64,000 nucleotides of DNA from Chitinophaga hostae. Lineage in GTDB: Bacteria > Bacteroidota > Bacteroidia > Chitinophagales > Chitinophagaceae. Positions 36,055 to 44,428 of the stretch are shown piece by piece. Numbering within the stretch: the stretch's first letter is position 1; each line of letters opens with the position of its first letter. The stretch lies in NCBI RefSeq assembly GCF_018224885.1, contig NZ_JAGTXB010000005.1, positions 248,001-312,000 on the forward strand. Reading direction: 5' to 3'. The notes under the pieces are model-generated. The model worked only from the letters and a program-made list of their open reading frames with translations. It was not told the DNA's origin and searched no databases. Both the position numbers and the translations under genes were made by a program.

Positions 36055-36777
36055 ATGAACCAATATAAAATCCTTTTTTACCTGATATTCCCTGCCGCAT
36101 GTATGCAGATCGGGTGTAGTAATAAGCTGGATAACTATGAGCCTCCCCGGGCATCCCTGTCTGGCGCAATAATAGACATCAGAACAAATGACACTGTTCC
36201 TATGGCAAGCAGTATAGGACAGGGAGGCATACTTAATTTGTTTCAGTTGAACTACAGCTCAACAGCATCTGGTGCTATTGGAAGCAACTTTCTTAACAAC
36301 GGAACATATAAAAATGCGAGTATTTTCTCCGGAACTTATAAGGTGGCGCCATCAGGCCCGTTCTATGCTGATACTATTATTGCGACTGTGAATGGAGATA
36401 CGAAACTCGATCTCAAAGTACGCCCATGGATTTATGTGACACTGAAGACGGGGAATGTAACCGATACCTCCGCTACTTTTACTTATAGTATCAAAAGCAA
36501 TGACGCCGCTCAACAAATTGCTCAGGGGGGAGCATTTTTAAATACCGCTTCAGTTGTGGATGTTCAGGAATTCCTGGGGGTGAATAAGGGAGACGCCCGG
36601 TACCGGAACATACAGCCTGTAAATGGAGATACGACTATTACTGTAGTATTCACAGGGTTAGCTCCCAATACCACTTATTACATAAGGGCAGGCAGCAGCA
36701 CTGCCACAAGCAGTATAAATCCGCAGAATTACTATAACTATTCTAAAATATATGCAATAAAAACGGCCGGCAAATAA
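36055..36777 (+). CDS. DUF3823-type lipoprotein (PUL B)
   Basis: 240-residue lipoprotein (signal FYLIFPAACMQIGCSN) beginning its mature part with LDNYEPPRASLSGAIID, the typical DUF3823 opening, and continuing into a second beta-sandwich (VRPWIYVTLKTGNVTDTSA; NTTYYIRAGSSTA). DUF3823 proteins accompany SusC/SusD pairs and are thought to be surface glycan-binding proteins. The frame opens at TTG 36031, which overlaps the susD stop, but the ATG at 36055 sits correctly before the signal. Third gene of the SusC/SusD operon. Confidence 0.85.
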   Translation: MNQYKILFYLIFPAACMQIGCSNKLDNYEPPRASLSGAIIDIRTNDTVPMASSIGQGGILNLFQLNYSSTASGAIGSNFLNNGTYKNASIFSGTYKVAPSGPFYADTIIATVNGDTKLDLKVRPWIYVTLKTGNVTDTSATFTYSIKSNDAAQQIAQGGAFLNTASVVDVQEFLGVNKGDARYRNIQPVNGDTTITVVFTGLAPNTTYYIRAGSSTATSSINPQNYYNYSKIYAIKTAGK

Positions 36778-36835
36778 ACGAGCATTCATTTTGCCACAGT
36801 CTTAGCAATATTCAATAAACGAAAAAAAATATTTA

Positions 36836-38416
36836 ATGAAACAATTATTTGCCTTTGGGGTATATGGGTGCATGCTACTGATTATCAGTATTCCTCTTCA
36901 CGCGATCAACATTATACCTCAGCCAGCTGAAGTAAAAACCGGCACTGGCGTGTTCCAACTGACCAGCGCCACAGTCATAAACGCCGGCAACAATATTGTG
37001 GAAGCGCGTCAATTGCAACAGGCAATACAGGAAGCATCTGGCCTGGATATCCAATTGAAAGCATCTTCAAAAAATAACGCTATTCGCCTTATTTTCGATG
37101 AAAAGCTGAAAAAAGAACTCGGTGAAGAGGGTTACCTGCTGGAAGTAAAGCCGGATAATATCTCTATCACTGCCCCTACTTCAGCAGGTATTTTTTACGG
37201 CATCCAATCCCTGCGCCAACTTATTCATGGTAACGGTAACACATATACGTTAAATGCAGTCAGCATTAAAGATAAGCCTCGCTTTTCGTGGAGATCCTTC
37301 ATGCTCGACGAAGGCAGATACTTCAAAGGCAGCACAGTTGTGAAGCGTCTGCTGGATGAAATGGCCTTGCTCAAGATGAACACTTTTCACTGGCACCTTA
37401 CCGACGACCAGGGCTGGCGCATTGAGATACTCAAATATCCGCAGCTCACTGCCATCGGCAGCCACCGCGACTCTACGCAAATTGGCGGGGATGCTGACGG
37501 CAATACCTATGACGGTAAGCCTCATGGAGGCTTCTATACGCAGGCAGCAATCAAAGAAATCATTAATTACGCTGCTGAAAGACATATCACTGTTATCCCG
37601 GAAATAGAAATGCCAGGGCATAGCGCGGCAGCCATTGCTTCCTATCCCTGGCTCGGAACATCGCAAAAAAAAATCCGGGTACCACGCAAATTTGGCATAC
37701 AATACGATGTATACAACGTAGCAGATCCAAAGGTAATTGCCTTTTTGCATGATGTTTTAGAGGAAGTGATCAACCTATTTCCTTCTAAAGTAATACACAT
37801 AGGCGGGGATGAAGTGAAGTTTGACCAGTGGAAGGCAGATGCCGGCGTACAGGCTTACATGAAAGAACATCACATTGTATCTCCTGGCGACCTCCAGATC
37901 GCGTTCACCAACGGGATATCCAACTTCCTTGCTGGCAAATACCGCAGGATGGCCGGATGGAATGAAATCATGAACAGTATGCTGGAGGATGTTGATGCCG
38001 GCAAGGTTTCCAACAGAGAAAAATTAGCGCCCGGCACTATTATACAGTTCTGGACAGGCGACCTTAAAATCATTGACCAGGCAGTTTCAAGAGGATACGA
38101 TGTGGTGAACTCCTTCAGTGAGTTTACCTACCTGGATTATTCCTACAAAGACATTTCGCTGGAAAAAGCCTATGGCTTTGATCCTATCCCCAAAGGGCTG
38201 GATCCAAAATATCATGCGAAAATACTCGGCACTGGCTGCCAGATGTGGGGGGAATGGATACCCGATGAAGCCAGCATGAATAAACAGGTGTACCCAAGAC
38301 TGGCCGCTTATGCGGAAGATAGCTGGACATTGGCAGCCAACAAGAATTTTAGCAATTTTAGCAAAGCACTGGAATATTTTTCTGCGAGATGGAACGTAAA
38401 ATGGAACGTGAACTAA
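36836..38416 (+). CDS. Beta-N-acetylhexosaminidase, GH20
   Basis: 526-residue exported hexosaminidase that removes terminal beta-GlcNAc or GalNAc by substrate-assisted catalysis. Signal peptide (residues 1-23), GH20b N-terminal domain (about 25-145), then the barrel: NTFHWHLTDDQGWRIEI near residue 180, EIEMPGHSAAAIASYP near residue 255, and the catalytic pair Asp325-Glu326 in HIGGDEVKFDQW. WGEWIPDEASMNKQVYPR near residue 470 completes the active-site region. Follows the DUF3823 gene by 58 bases, so it is the PUL B enzyme, pointing to a GlcNAc-containing glycan. A broken paralogue lies at 49138-49920. Confidence 0.94.
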   Translation: MKQLFAFGVYGCMLLIISIPLHAINIIPQPAEVKTGTGVFQLTSATVINAGNNIVEARQLQQAIQEASGLDIQLKASSKNNAIRLIFDEKLKKELGEEGYLLEVKPDNISITAPTSAGIFYGIQSLRQLIHGNGNTYTLNAVSIKDKPRFSWRSFMLDEGRYFKGSTVVKRLLDEMALLKMNTFHWHLTDDQGWRIEILKYPQLTAIGSHRDSTQIGGDADGNTYDGKPHGGFYTQAAIKEIINYAAERHITVIPEIEMPGHSAAAIASYPWLGTSQKKIRVPRKFGIQYDVYNVADPKVIAFLHDVLEEVINLFPSKVIHIGGDEVKFDQWKADAGVQAYMKEHHIVSPGDLQIAFTNGISNFLAGKYRRMAGWNEIMNSMLEDVDAGKVSNREKLAPGTIIQFWTGDLKIIDQAVSRGYDVVNSFSEFTYLDYSYKDISLEKAYGFDPIPKGLDPKYHAKILGTGCQMWGEWIPDEASMNKQVYPRLAAYAEDSWTLAANKNFSNFSKALEYFSARWNVKWNVN

Positions 38417-38509
38417 TATGGCTATGTCTAATTAGTCTTGTTCAGTTTCCCAAAAGCAACGGACCTATAAATCAGATATTTCTTTTTTAGCAACTTATTC
38501 AAATCACTA

Positions 38510-39649
38510 ATGACGAAAGAATCCATTCAAATGCGAAGTGCGCGTTTGTCTCATGCTGTTGCGCCGGCAGAGCGAATAGTTTCAATAGATGCGCTACGGG
38601 GTTTTGATATGTTTTGGATCGCAGGGGGCGGCCCTTTGGTATATGAATTTTTCAAGATTTTTGCTAACCCGCTTCCATCCTGGTTGGAAGAGCAATTTGA
38701 TCATGTTCGGTGGGAGGGGTTTGTAGCCTGGGACCTGATCATGCCGCTTTTTTTGTTCATCGTGGGGGCCGCCATGCCGTTTTCGATAGGGAAACGGCTG
38801 GCGCAGGGGGATGGTCGCCGCAGCATTTACCTGAAAGTCATTTATCGCGTGCTGCTGTTGTGGGCGCTGGGCATGGTTGCCCAAGGCAATCTGCTTCATT
38901 TCCGAATGGACGACTTGCTGCTTTACAGCAACACCCTTCAGGCAATCGCCGCCGGCTACCTGATTTCTGCTATTGCATTGATAGAGCTGCCGGTAAAAGG
39001 GCAGGCTGTGCTGGCAGGCGTTTTACTGCTAATCTATTGGGGGCTGATGCGCTTTGTACCAGTGCCTGGCCATGGAGCCGGAGTGCTTACGCCGGAGGGA
39101 AATCTGGCAATGTGGGTTGATCAATCCGTATTAGGCCGTTTTCGGGATGGCAATGATTACACCTGGATCCTCAGTAGCATAGGATTCGGCGCCACGACGC
39201 TGATAGGCGTTATGGCGGGTCATCTGCTGCGTGCTCCCGGGCCTAAATTGCAAAAGGTGTTCTGGTTAGTTATATCAGGACTGGCCTGCCTGTTGGCTGG
39301 CTGGCTTTGGAGTTTTGATTTTCCAATCATCAAGCATATCTGGACCAGCTCGATGGTTTTGTGGGCGGGAGGCTGGAGTCTCTTGTTACTTGCATTATTT
39401 TACTGGGTGATAGACATTTTAGGCTACCAGCGGTGGGCATTTGTCTTCATCATTATCGGCACAAATGCTATTGTAGCCTATATAGCACCGGATATCATCC
39501 GCTTTGCCGACATTAGTCACACCTTGTTCGCAGGACTGGCAAAACATCTCGGGCAATTTGGTGGTTTTCTGCTGACCGCTGGCACTTTTGGCGTTCTCTG
39601 GCTCTTGCTTTATTATATGTATCGCAATAAAACCTTCGTGCGGATATAA
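38510..39649 (+). CDS. HGSNAT/NagX-like membrane acyltransferase (DUF5009 type)
   Basis: 379-residue inner-membrane protein with about ten hydrophobic helices. The opening RIVSIDALRGFDMFWIAGGG and the motif WDLIMPLFLFIVGAAMPFS are typical of the family related to heparan-alpha-glucosaminide N-acetyltransferase, often called NagX in chitin/GlcNAc loci. It may acetylate or otherwise modify amino sugars across the inner membrane. It follows the GH20 gene by 93 bases, a pairing seen in GlcNAc utilisation loci and repeated in broken form at 47765-49920. A few residues before the conserved domain (MTKESIQMRSARLS) may be extra, so the start at 38510 is moderately sure. Confidence 0.85.
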   Translation: MTKESIQMRSARLSHAVAPAERIVSIDALRGFDMFWIAGGGPLVYEFFKIFANPLPSWLEEQFDHVRWEGFVAWDLIMPLFLFIVGAAMPFSIGKRLAQGDGRRSIYLKVIYRVLLLWALGMVAQGNLLHFRMDDLLLYSNTLQAIAAGYLISAIALIELPVKGQAVLAGVLLLIYWGLMRFVPVPGHGAGVLTPEGNLAMWVDQSVLGRFRDGNDYTWILSSIGFGATTLIGVMAGHLLRAPGPKLQKVFWLVISGLACLLAGWLWSFDFPIIKHIWTSSMVLWAGGWSLLLLALFYWVIDILGYQRWAFVFIIIGTNAIVAYIAPDIIRFADISHTLFAGLAKHLGQFGGFLLTAGTFGVLWLLLYYMYRNKTFVRI

Positions 39650-39761
39650 CGTACTGCCATGAAACCCTGACCAGATAAGACGAATCGGTTTATAATTTTT
39701 CACCAAAAAAATGAATCCTATGAGAATTTATGCATTGTTACTAGAGGTTATTTCATAAATA

Positions 39762-39941
39762 CTATATAATTCTTCTCATCAGGATTAAAGCAAAAGCAAG
39801 ATGAATAAGTGCTTGATAGCGTTCTATTTCTCTGTCATATCGTGCGATTACACGTTTGAAGGCATTGAGCCATGTAAAAAAACGTTCTATCTTCCATCTG
39901 CGCTTGTATCTTCTAAGCTGACGACCATCCTGAGCTGCCAT
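39762..39941 (-). pseudogene. IS5-family transposase, C-terminal fragment
   Basis: A 59-codon minus-strand frame encodes the conserved transposase end: RRWKIERFFTWLNAFKRVI, then ARYDREIERYQALIHLAFAL and LMRRII before the stop. The preceding part of the gene and both inverted ends are missing, so it is a dead remnant. It lies just after PUL B, at the left border of the rearranged zone, next to a tandem repeat (40094-40166) and a truncated gene. Nothing else coding is seen in 39650-40093. Confidence 0.8.
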
Positions 39942-40093
39942 CTTAAAAAAAACGGGCGGGATTGTTGTAACTGATTCTTTTTTACTTCAAAACGCTTTCA
40001 TTTTTCAGATTTTTTCCGAAGAATAAAAAAAATCAGCTGTCGCATAGGAAGAATGTAGTCGATCGGTGTTTTATTAGTTTGGCAGATTCCTTT

Positions 40094-40166
40094 TATGACC
40101 TGGACCATATTTTTTAACGATCATACCTATTATGACCTGGACCATATTTTTAACGATCATACCTAT
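40094..40166. repeat. Tandem duplication of 36-37 bases
   Basis: TATGACCTGGACCATATT followed by AACGATCATACCTAT occurs twice head to tail (40094-40130 and 40131-40166), differing only by one T in a run. The second copy ends directly before the start codon of the truncated metalloprotease gene (40168). Probably a replication-slippage or rearrangement scar; it may double the upstream control region. Confidence 0.85.
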
Positions 40167-40167
40167 G

Positions 40168-40644
40168 CTAAAAAGACATAAGCTATCGCTTTTGATGGTG
40201 CTTTTATTGCCTTTTATTACTTATGCTCAGGAAGGGATGCCTGTATTTGTCCGTCCTTGTGGTACAGAGATACTACAAAAGGAATGGCGAAAGAATTCTA
40301 TTTTCCGGGGAAGGGAGCAAGCTGCCAACAAAGCTATCCTGCAAAGGCATTACATGGCCGCCCCTGGTCAACTGGCGCCTCCTCTGACTTTAGTTACATT
40401 ACCTGTAGTTATACATATTGTGAATGAAGACCCAGACGCTTATTCTGATGCTGATGTCGCGGAATCAATAAAGATACTTAATGACGCATTCAGCGGGAAA
40501 TTCTCTTATCCCGTAAGGACAAGCCGCGTATTCGATAAAAACAAACACTACCTTATCCCCCCTGCGGCGCTGGCCGCGGGGGATAACAACCTTTTATTAT
40601 CTCACCTTAAACACATACATATATGTACCGTAAACTATTGTTGA
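40168..40644 (+). pseudogene. Truncated exported metalloprotease (M43/pappalysin-like N-terminus)
   Basis: Signal peptide MLKRHKLSLLMVLLLPFITYAQ, propeptide-like region, then LVTLPVVIHIVNEDPDAYSD and SIKILNDAFSG, the usual lead-in to M43 (pappalysin-type) zinc peptidases. Immediately after NDAFSG the sequence stops resembling the family, and no zinc-binding HExxH follows, so the catalytic domain has been lost. The frame closes at 40644, overlapping the next gene by 22 bases. Residual secretion of a short product cannot be excluded. Confidence 0.6.
40558..40582 (+). promoter_or_regulatory. GC-rich hairpin before the lipoprotein gene
   Basis: CCCCC-T-GCGGC (40558-40568) pairs with GCCGC-GGGGG (40573-40582), ten pairs with one bulged T and a GCTG loop, followed after eight bases by CTTTTATTATC. 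It lies at the tail of the metalloprotease remnant, 40 bases before the start at 40623, so it may terminate upstream transcription or structure the leader of the lipoprotein transcript. Confidence 0.5.
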
Positions 40645-42233
40645 TTATACTTTTGAGTATTGGAGGGATGGGGTGTAACAAAAAAATGGTAAAGGAAACA
40701 GTGGCCCCGGATCCGAAAGATACTGCTAAACGCTCGCTCACAGAACGCTCGCTCACAGCAGGTGTGATAGGCTCCAGTGCTACCTATGATTCTATTCTCT
40801 GGAAAGTGGATACCGTAAAAAACGAAAATGCGTACAAGTTTGATCAGATGGCGGGCATCGACAGATACCAGGGGCAGCTCTATATACTCGGCGGAAACTG
40901 TGCTAGTTGGGATGGCAAGTATAATTTATGGGAGCTATGGAAAGGCGCTAATGTCAACAATGCCGTGAAGCAGTTGCCGCAGCCAAAACCTGCAGCTAAC
41001 TTTCCTGACTATGCTACGGAAGGAAACGACTGGTGTAACTATTGGCTGATGGGACTTTGGATAGATCCGTCTGATGGTAAATTCTACTCCATTGCCTACA
41101 GTGAATACAACTACTTGAACGAATGGAAAACCGAAGCAAAGGAACGGCGCATGGGGCTTGCTACGTCGGTTAACAAAGGACAAACATGGACCTATCAGGG
41201 CGATATCATCACGCAGGACAAATCCATCCCACCGCCGCCGGGGCAAAAATATTACGGTGCGGGTGATCTTGATCTTTTCATTCCGGGCGATGGGTATGCG
41301 TATGTCTATTATAAAAAAGGCTTCTATTCAGATAGTTCGGGGCACAGAACGGAGCAGGATATTTGTGTGGCCAGGTGCCGGCTCAGTGATAAACTTGCAC
41401 CAGGGTATTGGAAGAAATTCTACAACGGTGCCTGGGTGGAAGCCGGCATTGGTGGCCATGAAACCATCATTATACCGGACGTGAATATTGCCAATGTATG
41501 TTACAATAAATTCCTCAAAAAATATGTTTGCATTGGCAATGATACCGATGGTAAAACATTTATTTCTTTTGCCAATAGTATGCCAACACAGGATTGGAGC
41601 CCCAGGGACTTCGGTTTTCCGCAAATCTCCTGGTGGTACAACTGGTTTGTGAATGTAACCAACAATAACCAGCATGTCATGGGGCAGTCGTTCAAGCTCT
41701 ATACAGCCGGGTTAAATCTGACTACCGACACCCGGCACGGGTATGATTACCATATCGTGTTCGATATGAAAGAATATGACCGGACTGGTTGGGAAGTGAT
41801 CGACTTTTCCTCTCAGGAGCCCTGGCCTTCAGCGCCGGAGGAAGGTGGTGCTGCTTATGTACTGGACAATAATCCATATACGTTTTGGTCTACCGCCGGG
41901 GTAAACGGGGAAGCGCCTTTTCCGCATCATATTACCATCGATACGAAATCGGCAAAATCGTTGCATGGTATTACATTTAAGAATCGCAAATTTGATATCG
42001 ACTATTCCAGCGGCCAGCCCAAAGATATGCAGGTATTGGTGAGCGAGGATAACGTTAACTGGCAAACGGCGGCTACTTATACTAACATCGAAATACCGGA
42101 AGGCCCTGTGCAAGAAAGCAAAACAAGGCTTTCATTTCCTGCAGCAGTGAATGCACGTTACCTGAAACTGGTGGTCACCGCTATTCACGGCACTAACAAG
42201 GTGTTGTACTTTTCTGAGATCAGTGCATTCTGA
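40623..42233 (+). CDS. Lipoprotein with beta-propeller-like domain and C-terminal discoidin (F5/8C, CBM32-like) domain
   Basis: 536-residue lipoprotein (MYRKLLLIILLSIGGMGC). The central 350 residues alternate beta strands and aromatic motifs, with one Asp-box-like turn (SVNKGQTWTYQGD near residue 183), suggesting a sialidase- or GH43-like propeller. I cannot point to catalytic residues, so enzyme activity is unproven. Residues about 395-536 form an F5/8-type sandwich (YVLDNNPYTFWSTAGVNG; VNARYLKLVVTAIHGTN), typical of CBM32 galactose/GalNAc binding. A short repeat RSLTERSLTA follows the lipid tether. It precedes two GH110 genes and may bind or process the same galactose-containing glycan. Confidence 0.8.
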   Translation: MYRKLLLIILLSIGGMGCNKKMVKETVAPDPKDTAKRSLTERSLTAGVIGSSATYDSILWKVDTVKNENAYKFDQMAGIDRYQGQLYILGGNCASWDGKYNLWELWKGANVNNAVKQLPQPKPAANFPDYATEGNDWCNYWLMGLWIDPSDGKFYSIAYSEYNYLNEWKTEAKERRMGLATSVNKGQTWTYQGDIITQDKSIPPPPGQKYYGAGDLDLFIPGDGYAYVYYKKGFYSDSSGHRTEQDICVARCRLSDKLAPGYWKKFYNGAWVEAGIGGHETIIIPDVNIANVCYNKFLKKYVCIGNDTDGKTFISFANSMPTQDWSPRDFGFPQISWWYNWFVNVTNNNQHVMGQSFKLYTAGLNLTTDTRHGYDYHIVFDMKEYDRTGWEVIDFSSQEPWPSAPEEGGAAYVLDNNPYTFWSTAGVNGEAPFPHHITIDTKSAKSLHGITFKNRKFDIDYSSGQPKDMQVLVSEDNVNWQTAATYTNIEIPEGPVQESKTRLSFPAAVNARYLKLVVTAIHGTNKVLYFSEISAF

Positions 42234-42297
42234 TGATTTATCTTTTGGCATATTATTAATAAGGCCATAAAATAGTTCTTATTGTGTATATTTTCTG

Positions 42298-42432
42298 ATG
42301 CAAAACAAAAAGCAGAGCGAGCAGTTAACAAAATATGGTCCACCTGTGGAAGGCTTTATGAACAATCGAAAAAAGGATAATAACCAGGTGCAGAAATATT
42401 TTCACGAAAAGCACGTCAGATATGCCGCATAG
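42298..42432 (+). pseudogene. IS630-family transposase, 3' fragment
   Basis: An in-frame stretch ending GFMNNRKKDNNQVQKYFHE then KHVRYAA and stop is the conserved C-terminus of Bacteroidota IS630 transposases. Upstream residues (KKQSEQLTKYGPPVE) do not continue the transposase, so only about 30 codons remain. It sits in the 250-base gap between the lipoprotein gene and the first GH110 gene. The same VEGFMNNRKK end occurs in the larger IS630 remnant at 46695-47247, on the opposite strand and just past the second GH110 gene. Confidence 0.7.
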
Positions 42433-42484
42433 GAAATCAACAAGAACTAATTTAAGTAATGATTAATAATTAATAATTAACAAG

Positions 42485-44278
42485 ATGAGAGTTACATTGA
42501 TATCTTTTTTACTACTGGTCCTTAACAGCTCGTGTTTTGGCCAGCAGGATACTGTTGAGATAAACGTAACAGATTATGGCATCCATCCTGACAGCCGGGT
42601 CAATGTAGAACCGGAGATCAGGAAGCTGTTGAAAGAAAACAGGAACGCGCGCTACCTGAAACTGGTTTTTCCCCGTGGCAGGTACGACTTTTATCCGAAT
42701 AAAGATAGGGAGGATTTGTCCGACGCCCCCGTTGGGATTGAGATCCGCGACAGGTCGGGTGTATGCATCGACGGTCAGGGATCGGAGTTTGTATTTCATG
42801 GAAAGATGATGGCGTTCAACGTACAGAATGCGGAGGGTATAACGCTCCGGAATTTCAGCATCGACTGGGACCGGCCTTTAATTTCGCAGGCGGAGATTGT
42901 GGGATACAGCGACACCTTTCTGGATCTGAAGATAGACAAAAACGAATATCCGTACGAGATAAAGAACGATATACTTTACTTTACAGGAGAGGAATGGAAA
43001 AGTAAGATTGGCACCGATTACAATAATATCTTCAATGCAGGTAATAAAGACCTCGTATACGAGACCACCGATAATCCTTTGGGGGAAATTTGGAACGCCA
43101 CGGCTGAATTGCGTGAGAATGGGTTGGTACGGCTGCATTTCCCGCTTGAAAGGAAGCCGGAGCGGGGAACGCTGATTGCCCTTTACCACGACTATTACAT
43201 CACTGATGGTATACAGCTGATGCGGAGCAGCCGGCTGTGGCTGGAGCAAATCAATATTTACCATGCCCTGAGTGTTGGGGTCGGCGCTTCCGAATGTGAA
43301 GACATCACCCTGAAGCAGGTGAATATCATAGCCAATGAAAAGAAAAATCGTGTATTCAGTACCGTAGCCGACGCCACGCATTTTAATGGTTGTAAAGGCC
43401 GCATTGTGATCGACAGTTGCAAGGTAACCGGCGCCGGCGATGATTTTATCAATATACATGGTATGTATGCCCCGGTAGTCAAAGTATTGAGCGATCATGA
43501 AGTGCTGCTGGCGCCGAATGATAGGTACATAGGCTTTGAGAAAGGCGATAAAGCCTGGCGTGTGGATACGGCTACCATGCAGCGCAGGCAGATTTTATCC
43601 GTGGCAAAGCAGGAGGATGTATCGAAAGGATACCGTCTTACGTTCACCGAGAATATCACCAATATACTCAAGCGTGGAGATCTGCTGGAAAATATAGACA
43701 AGAACCCGGATGTGGAGATCACCAATTGCCAGGTGATGAAGCGCCACCGCGCAAGGGGGATACTCGTAACCAGTCCAGGCAAAGTACGTATATCCAATAA
43801 CTACTTCAATACTGCGGGCTCAGCCATCCTCATTGAAGGCGACCGGACCGTGTATTATGAATCAGGTGCAGTGAGGGATGTAGCTATTGAAAACAATGTC
43901 TTTGAGAACAGTTATACCTCCGAGTGGGGAGAAGGAGTTATTACCATTACACCATCTATCACTCCGAAAGATTCAGTCTCTCCGGCATATCATCACAACA
44001 TCCGTATCACCGGTAATACCTTCAAGCATTACGATTATGCGTTGCTGTACGCCCGTTCCGTAGATACACTGGTGTTTTCATCTAACAAGATAATATATAC
44101 GAATACGTATCCGCCATTTTCCCGTAAGGTGAATGTGTACCTCGATGGATGCCGGCATGTAACTATTGGCGATAATATTTTTGACGCAGCATTTCCGGGA
44201 AAGAATGTGCGGAAGGAACATATGAAGGAGACGGATTTGAAGCAGTTCGGAAGTGGCCAGTTGGAAGTACTCCGCTGA
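42485..44278 (+). CDS. GH110 alpha-galactosidase (parallel beta-helix), tandem copy 1
   Basis: 597-residue exported right-handed beta-helix enzyme. After the signal peptide (ending SSCFGQ), EINVTDYGIHPDSRVN and LKLVFPRGRYDFYPN match the opening of GH110 alpha-1,3-galactosidases, which release terminal alpha-1,3-linked galactose. Helix rungs follow: GVCIDGQGSEFVFHGK, then RIVIDSCKVTGAGDDFINIHG near residue 308, and RGILVTSPGKVRISNNYF near residue 424. The acidic pair in GAGDDF is a candidate for the active site. The gene, its AT-rich leader (from about 42449) and its 3' flank are duplicated immediately downstream. Confidence 0.85.
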   Translation: MRVTLISFLLLVLNSSCFGQQDTVEINVTDYGIHPDSRVNVEPEIRKLLKENRNARYLKLVFPRGRYDFYPNKDREDLSDAPVGIEIRDRSGVCIDGQGSEFVFHGKMMAFNVQNAEGITLRNFSIDWDRPLISQAEIVGYSDTFLDLKIDKNEYPYEIKNDILYFTGEEWKSKIGTDYNNIFNAGNKDLVYETTDNPLGEIWNATAELRENGLVRLHFPLERKPERGTLIALYHDYYITDGIQLMRSSRLWLEQINIYHALSVGVGASECEDITLKQVNIIANEKKNRVFSTVADATHFNGCKGRIVIDSCKVTGAGDDFINIHGMYAPVVKVLSDHEVLLAPNDRYIGFEKGDKAWRVDTATMQRRQILSVAKQEDVSKGYRLTFTENITNILKRGDLLENIDKNPDVEITNCQVMKRHRARGILVTSPGKVRISNNYFNTAGSAILIEGDRTVYYESGAVRDVAIENNVFENSYTSEWGEGVITITPSITPKDSVSPAYHHNIRITGNTFKHYDYALLYARSVDTLVFSSNKIIYTNTYPPFSRKVNVYLDGCRHVTIGDNIFDAAFPGKNVRKEHMKETDLKQFGSGQLEVLR

Positions 44279-44428
44279 AGCATTAGTCTGGCATACTAAA
44301 CTTATCAAAGGCTGGACATAAGAATGGGGCTGTCACCTTTAAATTAAAAAAAGTGACCTTTCCCGCTTCTTCCTGATCATATAACATCTTTAATTTAAGT
44401 AATAATTAATAATTACATAATTAACAAG

